A stretch of 64,000 bases of DNA from Tanytarsus gracilentus (Eukaryota; Arthropoda; Insecta; Diptera; Chironomidae), in contig JAXRKN010000033.1 of assembly GCA_038502055.1 (NCBI GenBank), forward strand, positions 1,860,001 to 1,924,000. Direction: 5' to 3'. The notes below the pieces were generated by a model. The model was not told the DNA's origin, did not search any database, and saw only the letters and a list, made by a program, of their open reading frames with translations. Positions 14,101 through 25,773 of this stretch are shown here, in pieces (the stretch's first letter is position 1; each line of letters opens with the position of its first letter). Both the position numbers and the translations under genes were made by a program.

Positions 14101-17100
14101 AAATTGAAATCGTTTCACGATAAAGCAATTAACGATCACAGCTTTGATAGAAATTAAAGTGAATTTCAATAGAAACTTTTTGTGTCTTCCGATGAAATCG
14201 AGAGCGGACATTAAGAATTAAATTAAGATGGGGATGTTGAAACAAAAATATTGAGGAGTGGACACTTTTTTGATATTTCAAAAAATTTATCAAATTTCTT
14301 TTTATAGAAAAATTAGAATTAAAATTTTTAGTGTCCACCCCTTGACTCAGACATTTTCGTATTACATAAAACCATAAATGTTTTAAAATTAAAACATGTC
14401 AACTCTCAATGTTTATTGAAAGTCGCATGAGAAAGCAAAACAAGGCAATCTGGAGCATGAAAATGAATCTTTTATGCATCATAATGAAGAAATTTGTTAT
14501 TTTATTGCTTCTCTAGCTTTATCACACATAAATAATGTTGTTAGTGCGATACAAAGAGCATTTTTATATTTTTTTCAACTCTCACGTGTCATCAACCTCC
14601 TCCTACTTGACTTTCTACTAAAATCCAGTGGGATTAAATTTCTATGAATGAAAATTTTTTAATGCTCAAACACAATGTGTTTATTTTGCCACAACATTTT
14701 GGTAATTAACGCCTTTATTTTTATTTTTGGAGATATTTCATTGCATCACAATATTTGCCTTCTTAAGTTTCCGTGCTTTGGATTTAATGCAATTTGTATG
14801 ATAATAATGGCTCAAATCCAATCAAATATTTTTATTGAAAACTAGTCGCACGAGATTAAAAAAAGTTTCCCTGTAGAGAATAAAAGATAAAATTTTTCAC
14901 AAGGCATAACACTACAAAAAAATTAGGTTGTTGCCGGCTTAAAAAACAAAATCGATTATCATCGACAAAAAATAATCGTCGAGCTACCTTTTTCTGCTTT
15001 TAATCACTGAATAAAAAATGTGACAAACAGCACGAAAAAGAATTCAATGGCTTCAACTTACATCAGTCAGTCGCAATTCATTAAATTCTAAATGAGTGAG
15101 AGAGGGCACAATTCACCATTCATAAGCGATTTTCCTGTTCTTTTGTGTCTCTACTCTTTTAATATATATCAGTCCATTATGCTGATGCATTCAAATGCAA
15201 ATTTAGTGATGATGAAAACAAATTTTTTTTCTGCGATTCATAGTCGAGTCTCTTTTTTTCGTGTGACGATGAGAGAGGAAAAAAGTGTGTGTACACAATT
15301 GTCACGATTGAGAGAACGTCATAGCGTTTGCGAAGTTGACGAGTTTCTTATGAAGTTGAAAATTGTTATTCAGATCATCTCGAATATTGAAATGAATTCT
15401 TGGTACTCGAAGCACTGTGCGAGGTCAAGATGTTGTGTGAGTTTGACCTTTCGGGATGTTAAAGTACTTTGCCGATGTGTTTGACTCTGAATTCACAAAC
15501 ATGATGATTGTTGCTGAGATTTTGCTTACCTAGAAAGATATAAAAATAAGAAAAATTAAATTTAGTAAATTTTTAAATAAATCTAACGGATTTTTATTAT
15601 TTAAAAATTTTATTTAAATTCCTTGACACCCCACAGTGAAAAAATATTTCAATGAAGTCTGGTATCACAATAATCCGCTGCAATAGCACAAACATAAAGT
15701 GCAAAAATCCCATCATACAACTTTGCATTAGTTTTGCTGATTTTCACGCTAAAAAACCATAAAGATTTGCATGCGAAAAAAGGCAACGAGCGAATAAGAA
15801 CAAAATAATTGAAAATAATTCCCTAAACCAGTTTCGACGACGAAACACAGAGAGAACGTAAAAAGTGAGGATAAAAATCGATAATTTTCCCAAAAAAAAA
15901 GTTCATGCACATGAGAATAAGAACGAGAGTAAAACGTGGCAACAACGCGTAGCCGGTATTTTTTCTATCTCTACTTTTATGACATTCATTAAATTCACTT
16001 TCGATTAAGAAATTTTTTCTTTCTCTTTTTTTGGTTCGTTGCGTTACGCAACTGTGCTTGATGTCGATGTGAGACACTTTCGTGGGCTTTATGCGATTAA
16101 AAATTTAGACCAAGAACGTGACTATGAGAGCATTTGATGATTTTAAATGAAAAAGGCATTTGCGAATTCTATGCGAGTTCATTTCGCATTTTTGTTTGTG
16201 CCCGCACGTTTTGTCACGTGATTTGAGTTTTGTTACTTTCTTCCTTTTTCGTTTACTAGCAAAAAATTAAGTCATGTCTTATTTTTATTTGAAACTTTTA
16301 TGGAGCAAACTTGAGGAAGTAAAATTTATGGCTTTACAGAAATCGATATGAGGAATTTTTTAAGAGTTTTAAGTTGACGACAAGAAATTTAAATTTTTAA
16401 AGAGGAAAAACACTGCAATAAGTTGCTTTCGAAATACTAATTTATTTATCCAAATCATCCTAATTTATTTGCCAAAAGTTTAAGTTCTAAATTTCGATTA
16501 ATTAAATTTTTTTTCATCTCCCTAAAAATCTTCTTGGAATTTGGCAACATTTCGACTTCACAATTCCTTACATGCTCGACTGAACTGATGAGACACGCGA
16601 GTAACAAAAAACATTAATCGTGGAAGTTTTTCATGGGCGTTTTTCATTAAATTAAAAACAGCAGAAAAAAATTAAAAGAAAGTTGAATAACAACGGCTTG
16701 ATGTACTCAACTGCCATGCTCTAATTTCTTAGATTAAGAGCAAGTAATGTCTTTCGTGCGACTGTTGAGATTATCTTACATCGAAGACTTTTGCTTTATT
16801 CACACACAAAGCGACGTTCTTCGGGTTCTTATTCCACATTTAAATTTTTAATCTGGCACAGACAAATTGAGTGTAAGAAAAAACTTTTCATCCTAACCCA
16901 CGTCTCACGTCATTAATTCCTTCTTTTCATGAGTATTTTTTTTGCTATATAGCACTTTTTTGTTCCTTTCATTCATTAATATTGATTAATGAAATTCAGT
17001 TGTGCAAAAGAGTTTTTGAGTACAGAAAAACACTTTTTACAGCTGTTTTAGCAACCGAACGTCATTATACGGTAAAAAATGTTTCAAAACCCACACGTGG

Positions 17101-20100
17101 GTGTTGCCGTGTAACCCACTTGTAACTGATCAGTATTGGAAATGCTAAGGAAATGTAATTATGTGGAAGATTTTTTTGGGGAATTTTCTAGAGAATTTTT
17201 TTTAAGAGAAACCTTGGACAAGTCTTGCACAAGTTTTTTAGGAGAAGTCTTGGAGAAGCCATTTTCAAAAAGTTTCGGAGAAGCCATTTTGAAAAAGTTT
17301 CGGAGAAGTCTTTTTTGGAGTAGTCATTTTGGAGAAGTCTCGGAGAAGCCATTTTGGAGAAGTCTTTTTTGGAGTAGCCATTTTGGAGAAGTCATTTTTG
17401 GAGCAGCCATTTTGGAGAAGTCTCGGAGAAGTCTTTTTTGGAGCAGCCATTTTGGAGAAGTCTCGGAGAAGCCATTTTGGAGAAGTCTTTTTTGGAGCAG
17501 CCATTTTGGAGAAGTCTCGGAGAAGCCATTTTGGAGAAGTCTTTTTTGGAGCAGCCATTTTGGAGAAGTCTCGGAGAAGTCTTTTTTGGAGCAGCCATTT
17601 TGGAGAAGTCTCGGAGAAGCCATTCTATAGAGGAATTAACATCCAGCTGAGGAACCAACATCCAGCTGAGGAACCAACATCCAGCTGAGGAATTAACATC
17701 CAGCTGAGGAACCAACATCCAGCTGAGCAACCAACATCCAGCTGAGGAACCAACATCCAGCTGAGGAACCAACATCCAGCTGAGGAACCAACATCCAGCG
17801 GAGGAACCAACATCCAGCTTAGGAACCAACATCCAGCGGAGGAACCAACATCCAGCTGAGGAACCAACATCCAGCTGAAGAACCAACATCCAGCTGAGGA
17901 ATCAACATCCAGCTGAGGAATCAACATCCAGAGGAGGAACCAACATCCAGCTGAGGAACCAACATCCAGCCGAGGAACCAACATCCAGCTATGGAACCAA
18001 CATCCAGCTATGGAACCAACATCCAGCTATGGAACCAACATCCAGCTGAGGAACCAACATCCAGCGGAGGAACCAACATCCAGCTGAAGAACCAACATCC
18101 AGTGGAGGAACCAACATCCAGCTGAGGAACCAACATCCAGCTGAGGAACCAACATCCAGCTGAGGAACCGACATCCAGCTGAGAAACCAACATCCAGCTG
18201 AGGAACCAACTTCCAGCGTTGGAACCAATATTCAGCTGAGGAACCAAGATCGAGCCGAGGAAGCAACATCCAGCGGAGGAACCAACATCGAGTTCTGAAT
18301 CTGACATCGACTTAAAATTTTTCTGCAAGACTTAAAAATTACCCCTTAAATTTATATTGCACGCAACACTCCCCATATTTAATAGTTTTTGTTAATTTAA
18401 CTAACTTTAAAGTGAGAGAGATGGAAATATTATTGATTTGGGCAAAACTAGAGTCTATAAGCTATCATTTGGCGAAAACCCGAAATCTCTAGCTATCCCA
18501 GGGGCCTCGGAATTTCAGGAACGGACGGACGGACGGACGGACGGACGGACGGACGGACGGACGGACGGACGGAAAGCAGGGCATATAAGTGTTACACCAC
18601 TTCGTGGGTTACACTAAAAAGTTGATGACGTGAGGTTAAAAAAATTTGTCTTAATCGAATTTTAAATTATAATCGAGTAAAATAATAAACTAAAAATTTT
18701 TACAGTCGTTAAAATTATTAAAAACATTTTTAATTAATTATTTCAAATATCAACAATTGAAAACCTCAACAAAGCACTTTCGAGTCACGACATTAAAAAT
18801 TTTCTATTAATTTCCCTATCGAACGCCTTTCATGTCAGTGCTCGAGCGCTGCTGACGATGATGTCAATTAATTTATATAGCGGAGGTGGTAGAAAGAGGT
18901 GAAACTTCATCTGCTGCAGCTTGAGATTTCGAAATGAACTTCTACACAAAAAAACTCTTCACAACTCTCAGAGCGGTAATAAAATAAAATTATATGCAGG
19001 GGCATTAGGAAATGAAGTGAGAGTGCTGCAAGATTTATATCGCGCTGAGAATGTCGTTTAGATTCTCTCCTAATTTATATGCTAAATTTATGGAAGCGCT
19101 TTGAGTGAGCGATCGAACAGCAGCTTAGAAATGAATTATTTAATTAAATATGAAAAGACGAACGCGTTCGTTGTCATACTGAGGATTAAAGTTTTAAAAA
19201 TTTACAGTGTTACATCCCTTGATTTCTTCTCATGTCTCACTGATTAACTTGATACAACCATTCATTCATATTTCAGATGCAAGACACATGCATTTAGGGC
19301 ATCTAACGAGTCTTTAGAGACATTTTAAGATGAAAATGTTTCTCTCAAAATCTGTGTCGAGTTCTGGTTAAGACTTAAAAGTCTGCTTTTGATTTTGACA
19401 ATTTTAATGAAAGGGTTAGCGGGAAAAGTTTTGTAATTTGAGAGAAAATATCACGATTTAATTACTTTCTGTGGTTAGCAAAGTGTTTCAAGAGCAGCAT
19501 GTGAAAGTAAAAAGAAGTTTTGAGTGAAAAAAAGTACAACTTCAGAAATACAACTGTTTTTTTAAATTTAGGATTCGAACCTTGATTTGATTTTTAGATT
19601 TTACAAGAGTTAAATTTTTTCTTCCATTGAGTAAACAATTTTTAATTAACATGAATATTTTTTTTGAGAAATTTTTAAAAATTAAACAGCAATTTAGGTT
19701 TTGAAAAAACTAATTAACACACCAAGTTTTTAATCTAAATTTCCTGATCCATTAAACCGCGTTTTTTAATCTCTTACGCTTGATGTGAATTGTGTCAGTA
19801 ACAAGAACTTTTTAATGAGTTAACGTCGTCGCAATTTATTCTAAAAATATGAAATTAAATTCTCACTTAGGTCACACCAAAACCATCAAAAAAACTACGC
19901 GGGATATTAAAAAAAATAATGAGATTAGCGCGTGTGAAGTTGCGAGGGTGCAAAAATAAACTTAATTCATTTACATGTGCGGGATTTATGACAATATAGT
20001 TGATTTAGTTTATTTATAATTGCATTAAAAATCAGAAACCGTGCGCAATCATAAATGGAGTGGATATATATATAGCTATTGTTTGTAAGCTCCCAGTTGA

Positions 20101-23100
20101 GTGACATGCAATAACCGGAAAAATATGCTTTGATTAATTCTCGTGATGATGAAGCTTTAATCATCGCGATGATAAATTAAGCGAACGCGAAACAATCAAA
20201 AATAATGATGATTGCGTTATATATCACATGTTTTAGTGTTCAAGTATGATACAAAAGTGTGAAGGCGATATATTTTGAGAAAATTGAAATAATTCAATCA
20301 AGATCAAGTCCATGTTTATGGTCAGATTATTTTATTAATTTGTTGGAAGTAAAAAAATGGCAAGCGAGGAAATAAATTTTTGTCGACACGACGGGTGACA
20401 GCAAAAAACAGATGGAATCTAAATTTTTAGAATGTCGACAAGGAAAATTAAAAGCCAAGAATTGAATCACATTTTTTTCTAGATATTTTGGCTAATTTTC
20501 AACCCTCAACTATGTATCAGTAAGAGTGCCACACTTAAATATTGATTTTCGTTAAATGAGCTGAACATATGGTTCGTTTGAACATTTATAGAATAACTTG
20601 AATGGGGTAAAAATGCACACATTCTACAACATTTGTCACAGCAACTAAACTTGCATGCACCTTGTGCATGTGACACAAACATTTTGTAAGCTCGTTAATC
20701 AATTTATTTATAAGATATCCGAAGGGCATTTTAAGATGAAAATCTTTAAAAGTGTTGCTGATGAACGATCAATTTACTGTCAATTTCAATCAAACAACTT
20801 GTGTGAAAATGTTAGAGTGTTATAAAAAATTGTCAATGGAGAAAAAATCAGATTACACAAAAAGTTGTTGATTGAATTTGATAGTTTTTAAGTTAGATCG
20901 GAAAAGACACTGAAAGAAATTAAAATTCGAAATTTTTATGTTGAAGTTTTTAAGGTTCGAATTCTAATTCAGTGTCATATTTAAATTTTTAATGCTGCAT
21001 TTTTTTGTTCTAAAATCTAAGTTTTTCAATTAGGATTCTTGAATCAATAAAATTTTTCGTCAGTGAATCCCTTCAATGGTTATTTTATTGCTTCATATAA
21101 CTTCTTTCACAACAAAAACTATTTTGAATCTTTCTAAGAAGAACAAGAAGAAAGGAAGAAGTGCCGTCAATTTGTTTCTTGATCCTTTTCACATCGTGAT
21201 TCGATTTTTATTTTATTCTCATCCTCTTTCTCAACGTTCATCTAGCAATTCGAGGTATTACATGCAAGTGAGGCGCAATCTTAGCATTTTTATCTCTTCT
21301 TCCTTTCGTTCTCTCGCTGCGGTAAGTTAAAAACCTGTTTGGCATTAAAGTGGCTTTTGTTCATTTTTGGAGCATCCACGGGAGGGATATTGTGAATAAT
21401 TACGTCGTTTCTAAATGAACTAGATTAAATAATCAGAGATGGAAGAAAAATTAGCGATGCAATTTCACAACACTTAATGCCAATTTCACTTTGACTCATC
21501 ATTATGGAGGTAATGGTCAGTAATAACTAGCCGCATAACCTTTCATTATCGTCTCGAGCATGAAAGTAAATTTGTGTGAAATTTTTGGACATTTTTTGTT
21601 TTAAAAATGAAAAATGAGTTTTTTGTGTCAAGAGGTGGAAGTTAAAGAATTTAAAATTTTAACAAACGACTTTCTTAATATATTTTATGTTTTTTTTAAA
21701 AAATAATCTTATCATCCCCTGCCACTAATCCTCGTCACTCTTCCTCATCATTTCACCATTAAAACCGGAAGTTATCTTAACCTCATTCGCACATGCTTCG
21801 CTCAATGAAAAAAGTGCGTGTCAACAGCATTAAAAAAATTGTGCGTTGTGCCGTCAAAAAAAAAATTTTAATGTCATCCTCATCGACTGGTGTGAGAAAA
21901 TAAATTAAATTTCATCACAAAATATTTTTGCAGCATCCCAAAATGCTCCCACACGAGAGAGTCGGCAATTTGATAACACTTTCCAGTCTGCGAGCATCAT
22001 ATTTTTTGACTCGAGTTATAAATTTTCGTTGAATCATACTCGTTTGGTTACATGTTGTGGCTGTAATTGCATTTTTACGAAATTAAATAAGCGAGGTTGG
22101 CATTTAGTCCTACGCGGGCGTTTTGTGTGTTAAATTTCACAGCATAAAAATTGAATGAAACTATGTGGGCAATGCGATCTAATGCTGTTAGAGTGAGATT
22201 CGAACATTTTGACAATTTCAAAAATTTAAAAAATAAACGAAATTTCGCAGTTCTTCACCTCAAGAGTCAATTCTTCGACCACAGAATAAAAATACAAATT
22301 TAACACCCAGACATAAAATTATGATCGAACAAATGAATTAAAAAGTGGGTTTTGACGCCTTTGCATTATGATCATCATCATCGTGTGTATGGCAGGCTCT
22401 CTTTTCATCGCCAAGCCAAACCTCTCTTGATTTATAAGCCCTTCGAGAGAGTGCAGCGGTATTGAAAAAATCTTCCTTTGTTTGTCTTTACCACGAATTT
22501 TTATTTAATGTCATGCACTATCCCACAGGCGGGCATGGTTGCCACATTTTCTCTCTCTCTCTTCATGTTTATCCCCTCACGCTGTTCAATTAAATATTCA
22601 GTGTCAGCAGAGTGAGATAGCATGTCTTTTAAATGTACATTAAGAATATTTTAAAAGAGAAGATTTTTCTCATTCCAAGAATTGTGTAATTATGATCTCG
22701 AGCTCTATACGCACATCCTCTCAATTTTTAATGTGCCTTTTGATGTCATCCCAAATTGACAATAATATTTTTAGAGAATTATCAGGAGAGTGCTAAAAGA
22801 TTTTCTAAAATGATGAATTTTTCCACAAGGCAAGAAGTTTTCCCTTGCATCCATATGCACTGCCATGATGATGTTTATCTCTCATCTCGTAAAGCAAAGA
22901 CTTTGAGGAAGGTAGTGAAAACAACTGAAGCTAGTTAAAGATGTGGCTCTGAGCGATTTCTTATAAACTTGTCGAAAGGAAATGTAGAAATCTCCTCTGA
23001 AGTTTACATGCCCAGGTCTTGTCTTTTGTGTGCACATGAAGTCATCATCTCGATTTTCTTTTTCGACTTTACTAAATATTTACATTTCATTTCTCTCTCT

Positions 23101-25773
23101 TGCACTCAGTCGCAGTTCATTTTAAATTTAACTTGTATGTTTATGCTCTGGCAACATAATAACAATGTTTTGTGTATTTCGCTTGAAACCTGCCCTTTTT
23201 CAAACGCAAACAGTCGAGTTGAGGTATTGCGATCGTCATTGCGTGATTGAGTTCGTTTTTGTGTGGGATAAATTTTCAAATAGACACTGAAATTTGATCG
23301 GTTGCTTTGCAAATATTTTTGTAATTTTGTTTGTTTACATTTCGAGAGTTGAAACAAAACTCCTGGATTTAATTTTTTTTTTTGATTATTATAAAAATGA
23401 TTTAAACTCAATTTAATTCAACTTAAGACTTCTTCACAAATTTCCCTTTCAAAATCCCTCAAGAACATTTCAAGATCACTTTATTGCGCTCTTAAAATGC
23501 ACATTCAGAAATTTATTCTTATTCACCGCAGGAAAGAGCAAGAACTGCATCATTTATGCTTCAATATTACACTGAAGAAATTACAGCTGCTACACATTTT
23601 CTCTTTATGACTACTACGCTTTTTAAACATTATACAATTTTTTCACGAGCGAATGCGTGCGCCTACATAAGTGAGACATGGACGTAACACAGAATGTGTC
23701 GGCAATAAAATCGAATTGGATCTTCATTAAGAAATTCGATTAAATCAGTTAAATCTCAATGGATGATTTTTATCAATTATCAGCACTTTGTTAATTTTTT
23801 TAAATCCACATTATGATGAGAAATCAATTAACACTAAATTACTCAAACTGTATCTGCGAAAATGCTCAATGACCGTGAAATTGTTGCGGTTGTTTGCGTG
23901 AAGGCATGTCTGGAGAATGGTTAGCTAAAAAATAAATAATTCAATGATGTGCATAGTTTACGAGTATAAAAAAAATCTCTCGAATGCTGAGCGAATCTGT
24001 TATCTGTTAGCGATACTGAACCGTAGTCTAGCAGTAAATTGAATCGTGCCAATGATCAACTTTTATAAAGTGTTGGATGAAAAAATCAATTTAGAGTTTA
24101 AAAATCCCTTAAAGATCTCACTTTCAATTGTGTTTTTATAAAATTTGCTAATCTCATGATAGCTTAACCGATTTAATTAAAACACCACATTTTCCTAACT
24201 TCTGTCATGACTCTTCCAAATATTGTAATTTAAATATTTCTCACTTTATCCATCATTAAATGCCTAAAATAGACCCAAATGTGAATTTTGTGCTGATTTT
24301 TTATGATCATGAACAACAAAAAAAATTGTTTGTTGGCGTCGGTTATGATGATAACAAATTTCACTAAAGCGAGAAAAGTGTTGAGAAAAACAACAACAAA
24401 AACTCGCCTTGGCAATAAAATGATAAGCGGAATTAACGCAAAGGGTTGAAAAATTTGGCAACGCTGTGCGAAGGATACAATAGAAACAAGAAAATATTGC
24501 GTAACATTATAGGTCTGTGTTATGTCCTTTTTATACCATGTTTATATTTATAGTTTTCTACTTCCTCTTTTCCATTTTCACTGAAATCCAATTTCGCTTG
24601 AAGAAATTGGAAAAATGTCGGAGGCGAAGAAGCAAAAATGGGTTAGTAAAGCAAATTAGGCAGTCTGGTTTCGTTCAAGCGAAAACGAATCACGAAATCA
24701 CAAAACGAACATTATGGATTTGCTTTCGGAATTAAAAAATGCACACGATTTTTAAAATCACAAAATTTAAATTAAAAAAGTTCGTTAAATTTTGACAACA
24801 AATGTTGACTTTCAACTTTATTTTTAAACCTCAATTTCCTCAACACCGAGCATTGGCCTCAACTCATTCATAAATAAAAAAATTCATTTCCGTCTTCGGA
24901 GATTTTCCTCGAAATTGCGCCTTTCAACATATGCATTGTGTGATCATGTTTATAATATTTTTTTTTGTGAAAGAGAATGCTACTGAGTTATAATAATGGA
25001 AGGCATTTATCATAGGGCAATGTATAATGGCAACAGCATCTGCATTTAAATAGACATAAACACACACACAGCAACTTGAATTTTCGTCTTCTTTTATTTT
25101 TATCTCTTTTTCGAGGGGTAAATTTTTTTTTGGATAAATGCATCGCATACACAAGTCTGAGTTGATTTCTTATTTGAATCGTGCCTGAGTGCTGACTTCC
25201 TCCCATATTGCTACCTCACGAATTATCACGAGGCATGTTTTCTATATTTTTGAACTTCTTCTTCTTTCGATTTCTATTTTGTGTATGAAAGGTTCAATTT
25301 AAGCTCGATGATTGATGTTTAAAGTTCGTGTAGTGCAATTTCTCAATAAAAGCGAAAATGTAATACTTGCAAAATATTTGCACGATGTGAAATCTTAATT
25401 TTTGATGGAAATTTATTATTTTTAGTAAGGCTAAGATTTATTTAAAATTTAATTCTATGAAACTAATATTTTACATAACTCAATCTCGTTAAACCCCTCG
25501 AAAAAGTTAATCTTCACTTAACGCTCATTAAATTCAAATGCATGTTTTTCCTGATGACTTTGAACAATGCCGCATGTGCGCACGAAAAAAGTGAAACTTT
25601 GCTGATTTTTTTTGTAATTTAATGACAGAAAAATGTGCAAAATTCGATATTAAAGAAACTTTATACTGAGCAGTAATCGTGAAATAATCAAGACTCACCT
25701 TCATATCGTTGATAATCTGCTGAAAGAGACTGCCGAGCGTAATGTCAGCGGCCTTTTCAATGCTAATATCCAT
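2120..25773 (-). CDS. mim: missing-in-metastasis (MTSS1/mim) I-BAR protein, 5' part
   Basis: Gene-level entry for three coding exons on the minus strand: 25699-25773, 3928-3989 and 2120-2193. They join in phase (0, 2, 1) with GT-AG borders at every junction. Together they give about 70 residues that follow the start of the IMD/I-BAR domain of MTSS1/mim: MDISIEKAAD..LGSLFQQIINDMK, then NSSPLWEDF, then RAAIQAISSYLEAFQKIADAATNSK. From family knowledge, MIM proteins bind PI(4,5)P2 membranes through a helical I-BAR dimer, promote negative curvature and protrusions, and carry a C-terminal WH2 motif for actin. Only the first helix region is seen here; the rest lies left of base 1, and no further exon was found in 1-2119. 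Intron 1 is 21.7 kb and intron 2 is 1.7 kb. The start codon is the first ATG matching the family N-terminus. Any 5' UTR exons are not resolved. Confidence 0.92.
2440..2885 (+). repeat. decayed copy of the 55840-56350 dispersed repeat
   Basis: This stretch aligns over its length with 55840-56350. The shared order is a block with CTACAAACTGG, a C/T-rich microsatellite (clean CTTACTTT repeats in the other copy), a TTTGTGG..AAAGATCG block, GTTGTGCAAGAAGTATT, CAAGGACCGTCCCT, and then one to one-and-a-half units of the 120-bp monomer. From about 2660 to 2800 the alignment needs no gaps. Nearly every difference turns a base into the same base as its neighbour, giving long A, T and G runs. The right edge fades into G-rich runs near 2880. 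Confidence 0.8.
2962..2973 (-). repeat. dispersed 12-mer AGGATTCGAACC, copy 1
   Basis: One of four exact copies, all in the same orientation, within 26 kb. Read on the minus strand it is GGTTCGAATCCT, the form of a tRNA T-arm or pol III box B. The flanks are A/T-rich and only loosely similar. No cloverleaf and no clear box A are visible, so this is not a tRNA gene. It may be a relic of a tRNA-derived SINE or a conserved part of a MITE. Confidence 0.5.
3768..3779 (-). repeat. dispersed 12-mer AGGATTCGAACC, copy 2
   Basis: Exact copy of the 12-mer. It is followed on the plus strand by an A/T-rich stretch containing AATTCTTAAACTTTA, loosely like the sequence after copy 4. No tRNA structure is visible. 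Confidence 0.5.
3928..3989 (-). CDS. mim: mim coding exon 2
   Basis: This is a 62-bp exon with acceptor TTTGCAG (ending at 3990) and donor GTAAGTG (from 3927). In phase 0 it reads NSSPLWEDFIVKATKLHACL plus two bases. That matches the PLWEDF..KA.KLH..LR segment of the I-BAR domain. A different frame is open for 60 codons across this position and is a shadow. The exon was recognised from the WEDF motif and the phase match with exons 1 and 3. Confidence 0.93.
17109..17119 (+). repeat. inverted 11-mer GTGTAACCCAC, left copy
   Basis: The 11-mer recurs in reverse complement at 18604-18614, so the two copies bracket the minisatellites and the ACGG microsatellite. Just before it lies an imperfect palindrome CCCACACGTGGG. 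Whether these are transposon ends is uncertain; no target-site duplication was identified. Confidence 0.45.
17224..17628 (+). repeat. minisatellite with a 54-bp higher-order unit
   Basis: The array is built from four related sub-units that each begin GGAGAAG or GGAGCAG: one ending CCATTTT (14 bp), one ending TCTTTTTT (15 bp), one GGAGCAGCCATTTT (14 bp) and one ending TCTC (11 bp). The four recur in order as a 54-bp unit. The left edge is more diverged. Because 54 is a multiple of three and no stop occurs in several frames, long frames are open on both strands. These are artefacts of the repeat, not genes. Confidence 0.9.
17632..18309 (+). repeat. 18-bp minisatellite, about 37 copies
   Basis: Tandem units of consensus GAACCAACATCCAGCTGA, most containing CAGCTG. 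Variants include CAGCGG, CAGCTA and GAATTAAC, and units diverge most at the right edge. It directly abuts the 54-bp array. The period is a multiple of three, so several minus-strand frames of 70-165 codons stay open across it. Their Cys/Trp-rich repeated peptides are repeat artefacts. Confidence 0.93.
18521..18572 (+). repeat. (ACGG)13 microsatellite
   Basis: Thirteen perfect ACGG units follow a G/C-richer stretch (CCCAGGGGCCTCGG) and precede a hairpin-like sequence ending GTGGGTTACAC. A perfect tetranucleotide array with a structured flank is typical of a dispersed element carrying an internal microsatellite, but the family is not recognised. Confidence 0.9.
18604..18614 (-). repeat. inverted 11-mer GTGTAACCCAC, right copy
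   Basis: Reverse complement of 17109-17119. It forms the right arm of an imperfect hairpin, GTGTTACACCAC-TTC-GTGGGTTACAC (18589-18614). Confidence 0.45.
19570..19581 (-). repeat. dispersed 12-mer AGGATTCGAACC, copy 3
   Basis: Exact copy of the 12-mer in mim intron 1. The surroundings are A/T-rich and no tRNA fold is visible. Confidence 0.5.
20908..21065. mobile_element. MITE-like element (158 bp)
   Basis: It begins CACTGAAAGAAATTAAAATT and ends AATAAAATTTTTCGTCAGTG, whose reverse complement, CACTGACGAAAAATTTTATT, resembles the start (imperfect terminal inverted repeats). It has no coding capacity. It contains GGTTCGAATTC, a near match to the reverse complement of the dispersed 12-mer, suggesting that motif belongs to this kind of element. 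No clear target-site duplication is visible. Superfamily unknown. Confidence 0.4.
25699..25773 (-). CDS. mim: mim coding exon 1
   Basis: This exon has 25 complete codons from the ATG at 25773 to AAG, followed by the strong donor GTGAGT at 25698-25693. The peptide begins MDISIEKAADITLGSLF and ends INDMK. Human MTSS1 has EKECSALGGLFQTIISDMK at the same place (recalled, not searched). The exon ends in phase 0, which fits exon 2. Upstream on the minus strand is A/T-rich presumed 5' UTR with a possible 3' splice site (TTTTAG) just before TGTGTGAAAAG, so a non-coding first exon further upstream is likely. Confidence 0.92.

Larger units (their letters stand above)
3990..25698. other. mim intron 1 (21.7 kb)
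   Basis: A very long A/T-rich intron between coding exons 1 and 2 of mim. No exon, RNA gene or conserved protein was recognised on either strand. The open frames inside it (for example 15092-15484, 12946-13248, 8890-9186) have random composition, no family resemblance and no supporting splice sites. It contains the minisatellites and microsatellite at 17224-18572, a MITE-like element at 20908-21065 and an AGGATTCGAACC site at 19570. Short runs such as CA near 25056 and CT near 22551 are also present. Long first introns often carry regulatory elements, but none can be named from sequence alone. Confidence 0.8.

Noticed and set aside
15092..15484. 130-codon open frame on the plus strand in mim intron 1
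   Set aside because: Composition is random, there is no recognisable domain, no matching splice context, and it lies inside a well-supported intron.
17136..18328. Several frames of 70-165 codons on both strands
   Set aside because: They are products of the 54-bp and 18-bp tandem arrays, whose periods are multiples of three.
19570..19581. tRNA gene suggested by GGTTCGAATCCT on the minus strand
   Set aside because: No acceptor stem, anticodon arm or box A can be drawn around this or the other three copies.
25534..25773. 79-codon minus-strand frame taken as a whole
   Set aside because: Only its first 25 codons are coding (mim exon 1); a strong GTGAGT donor follows and the rest is intron.
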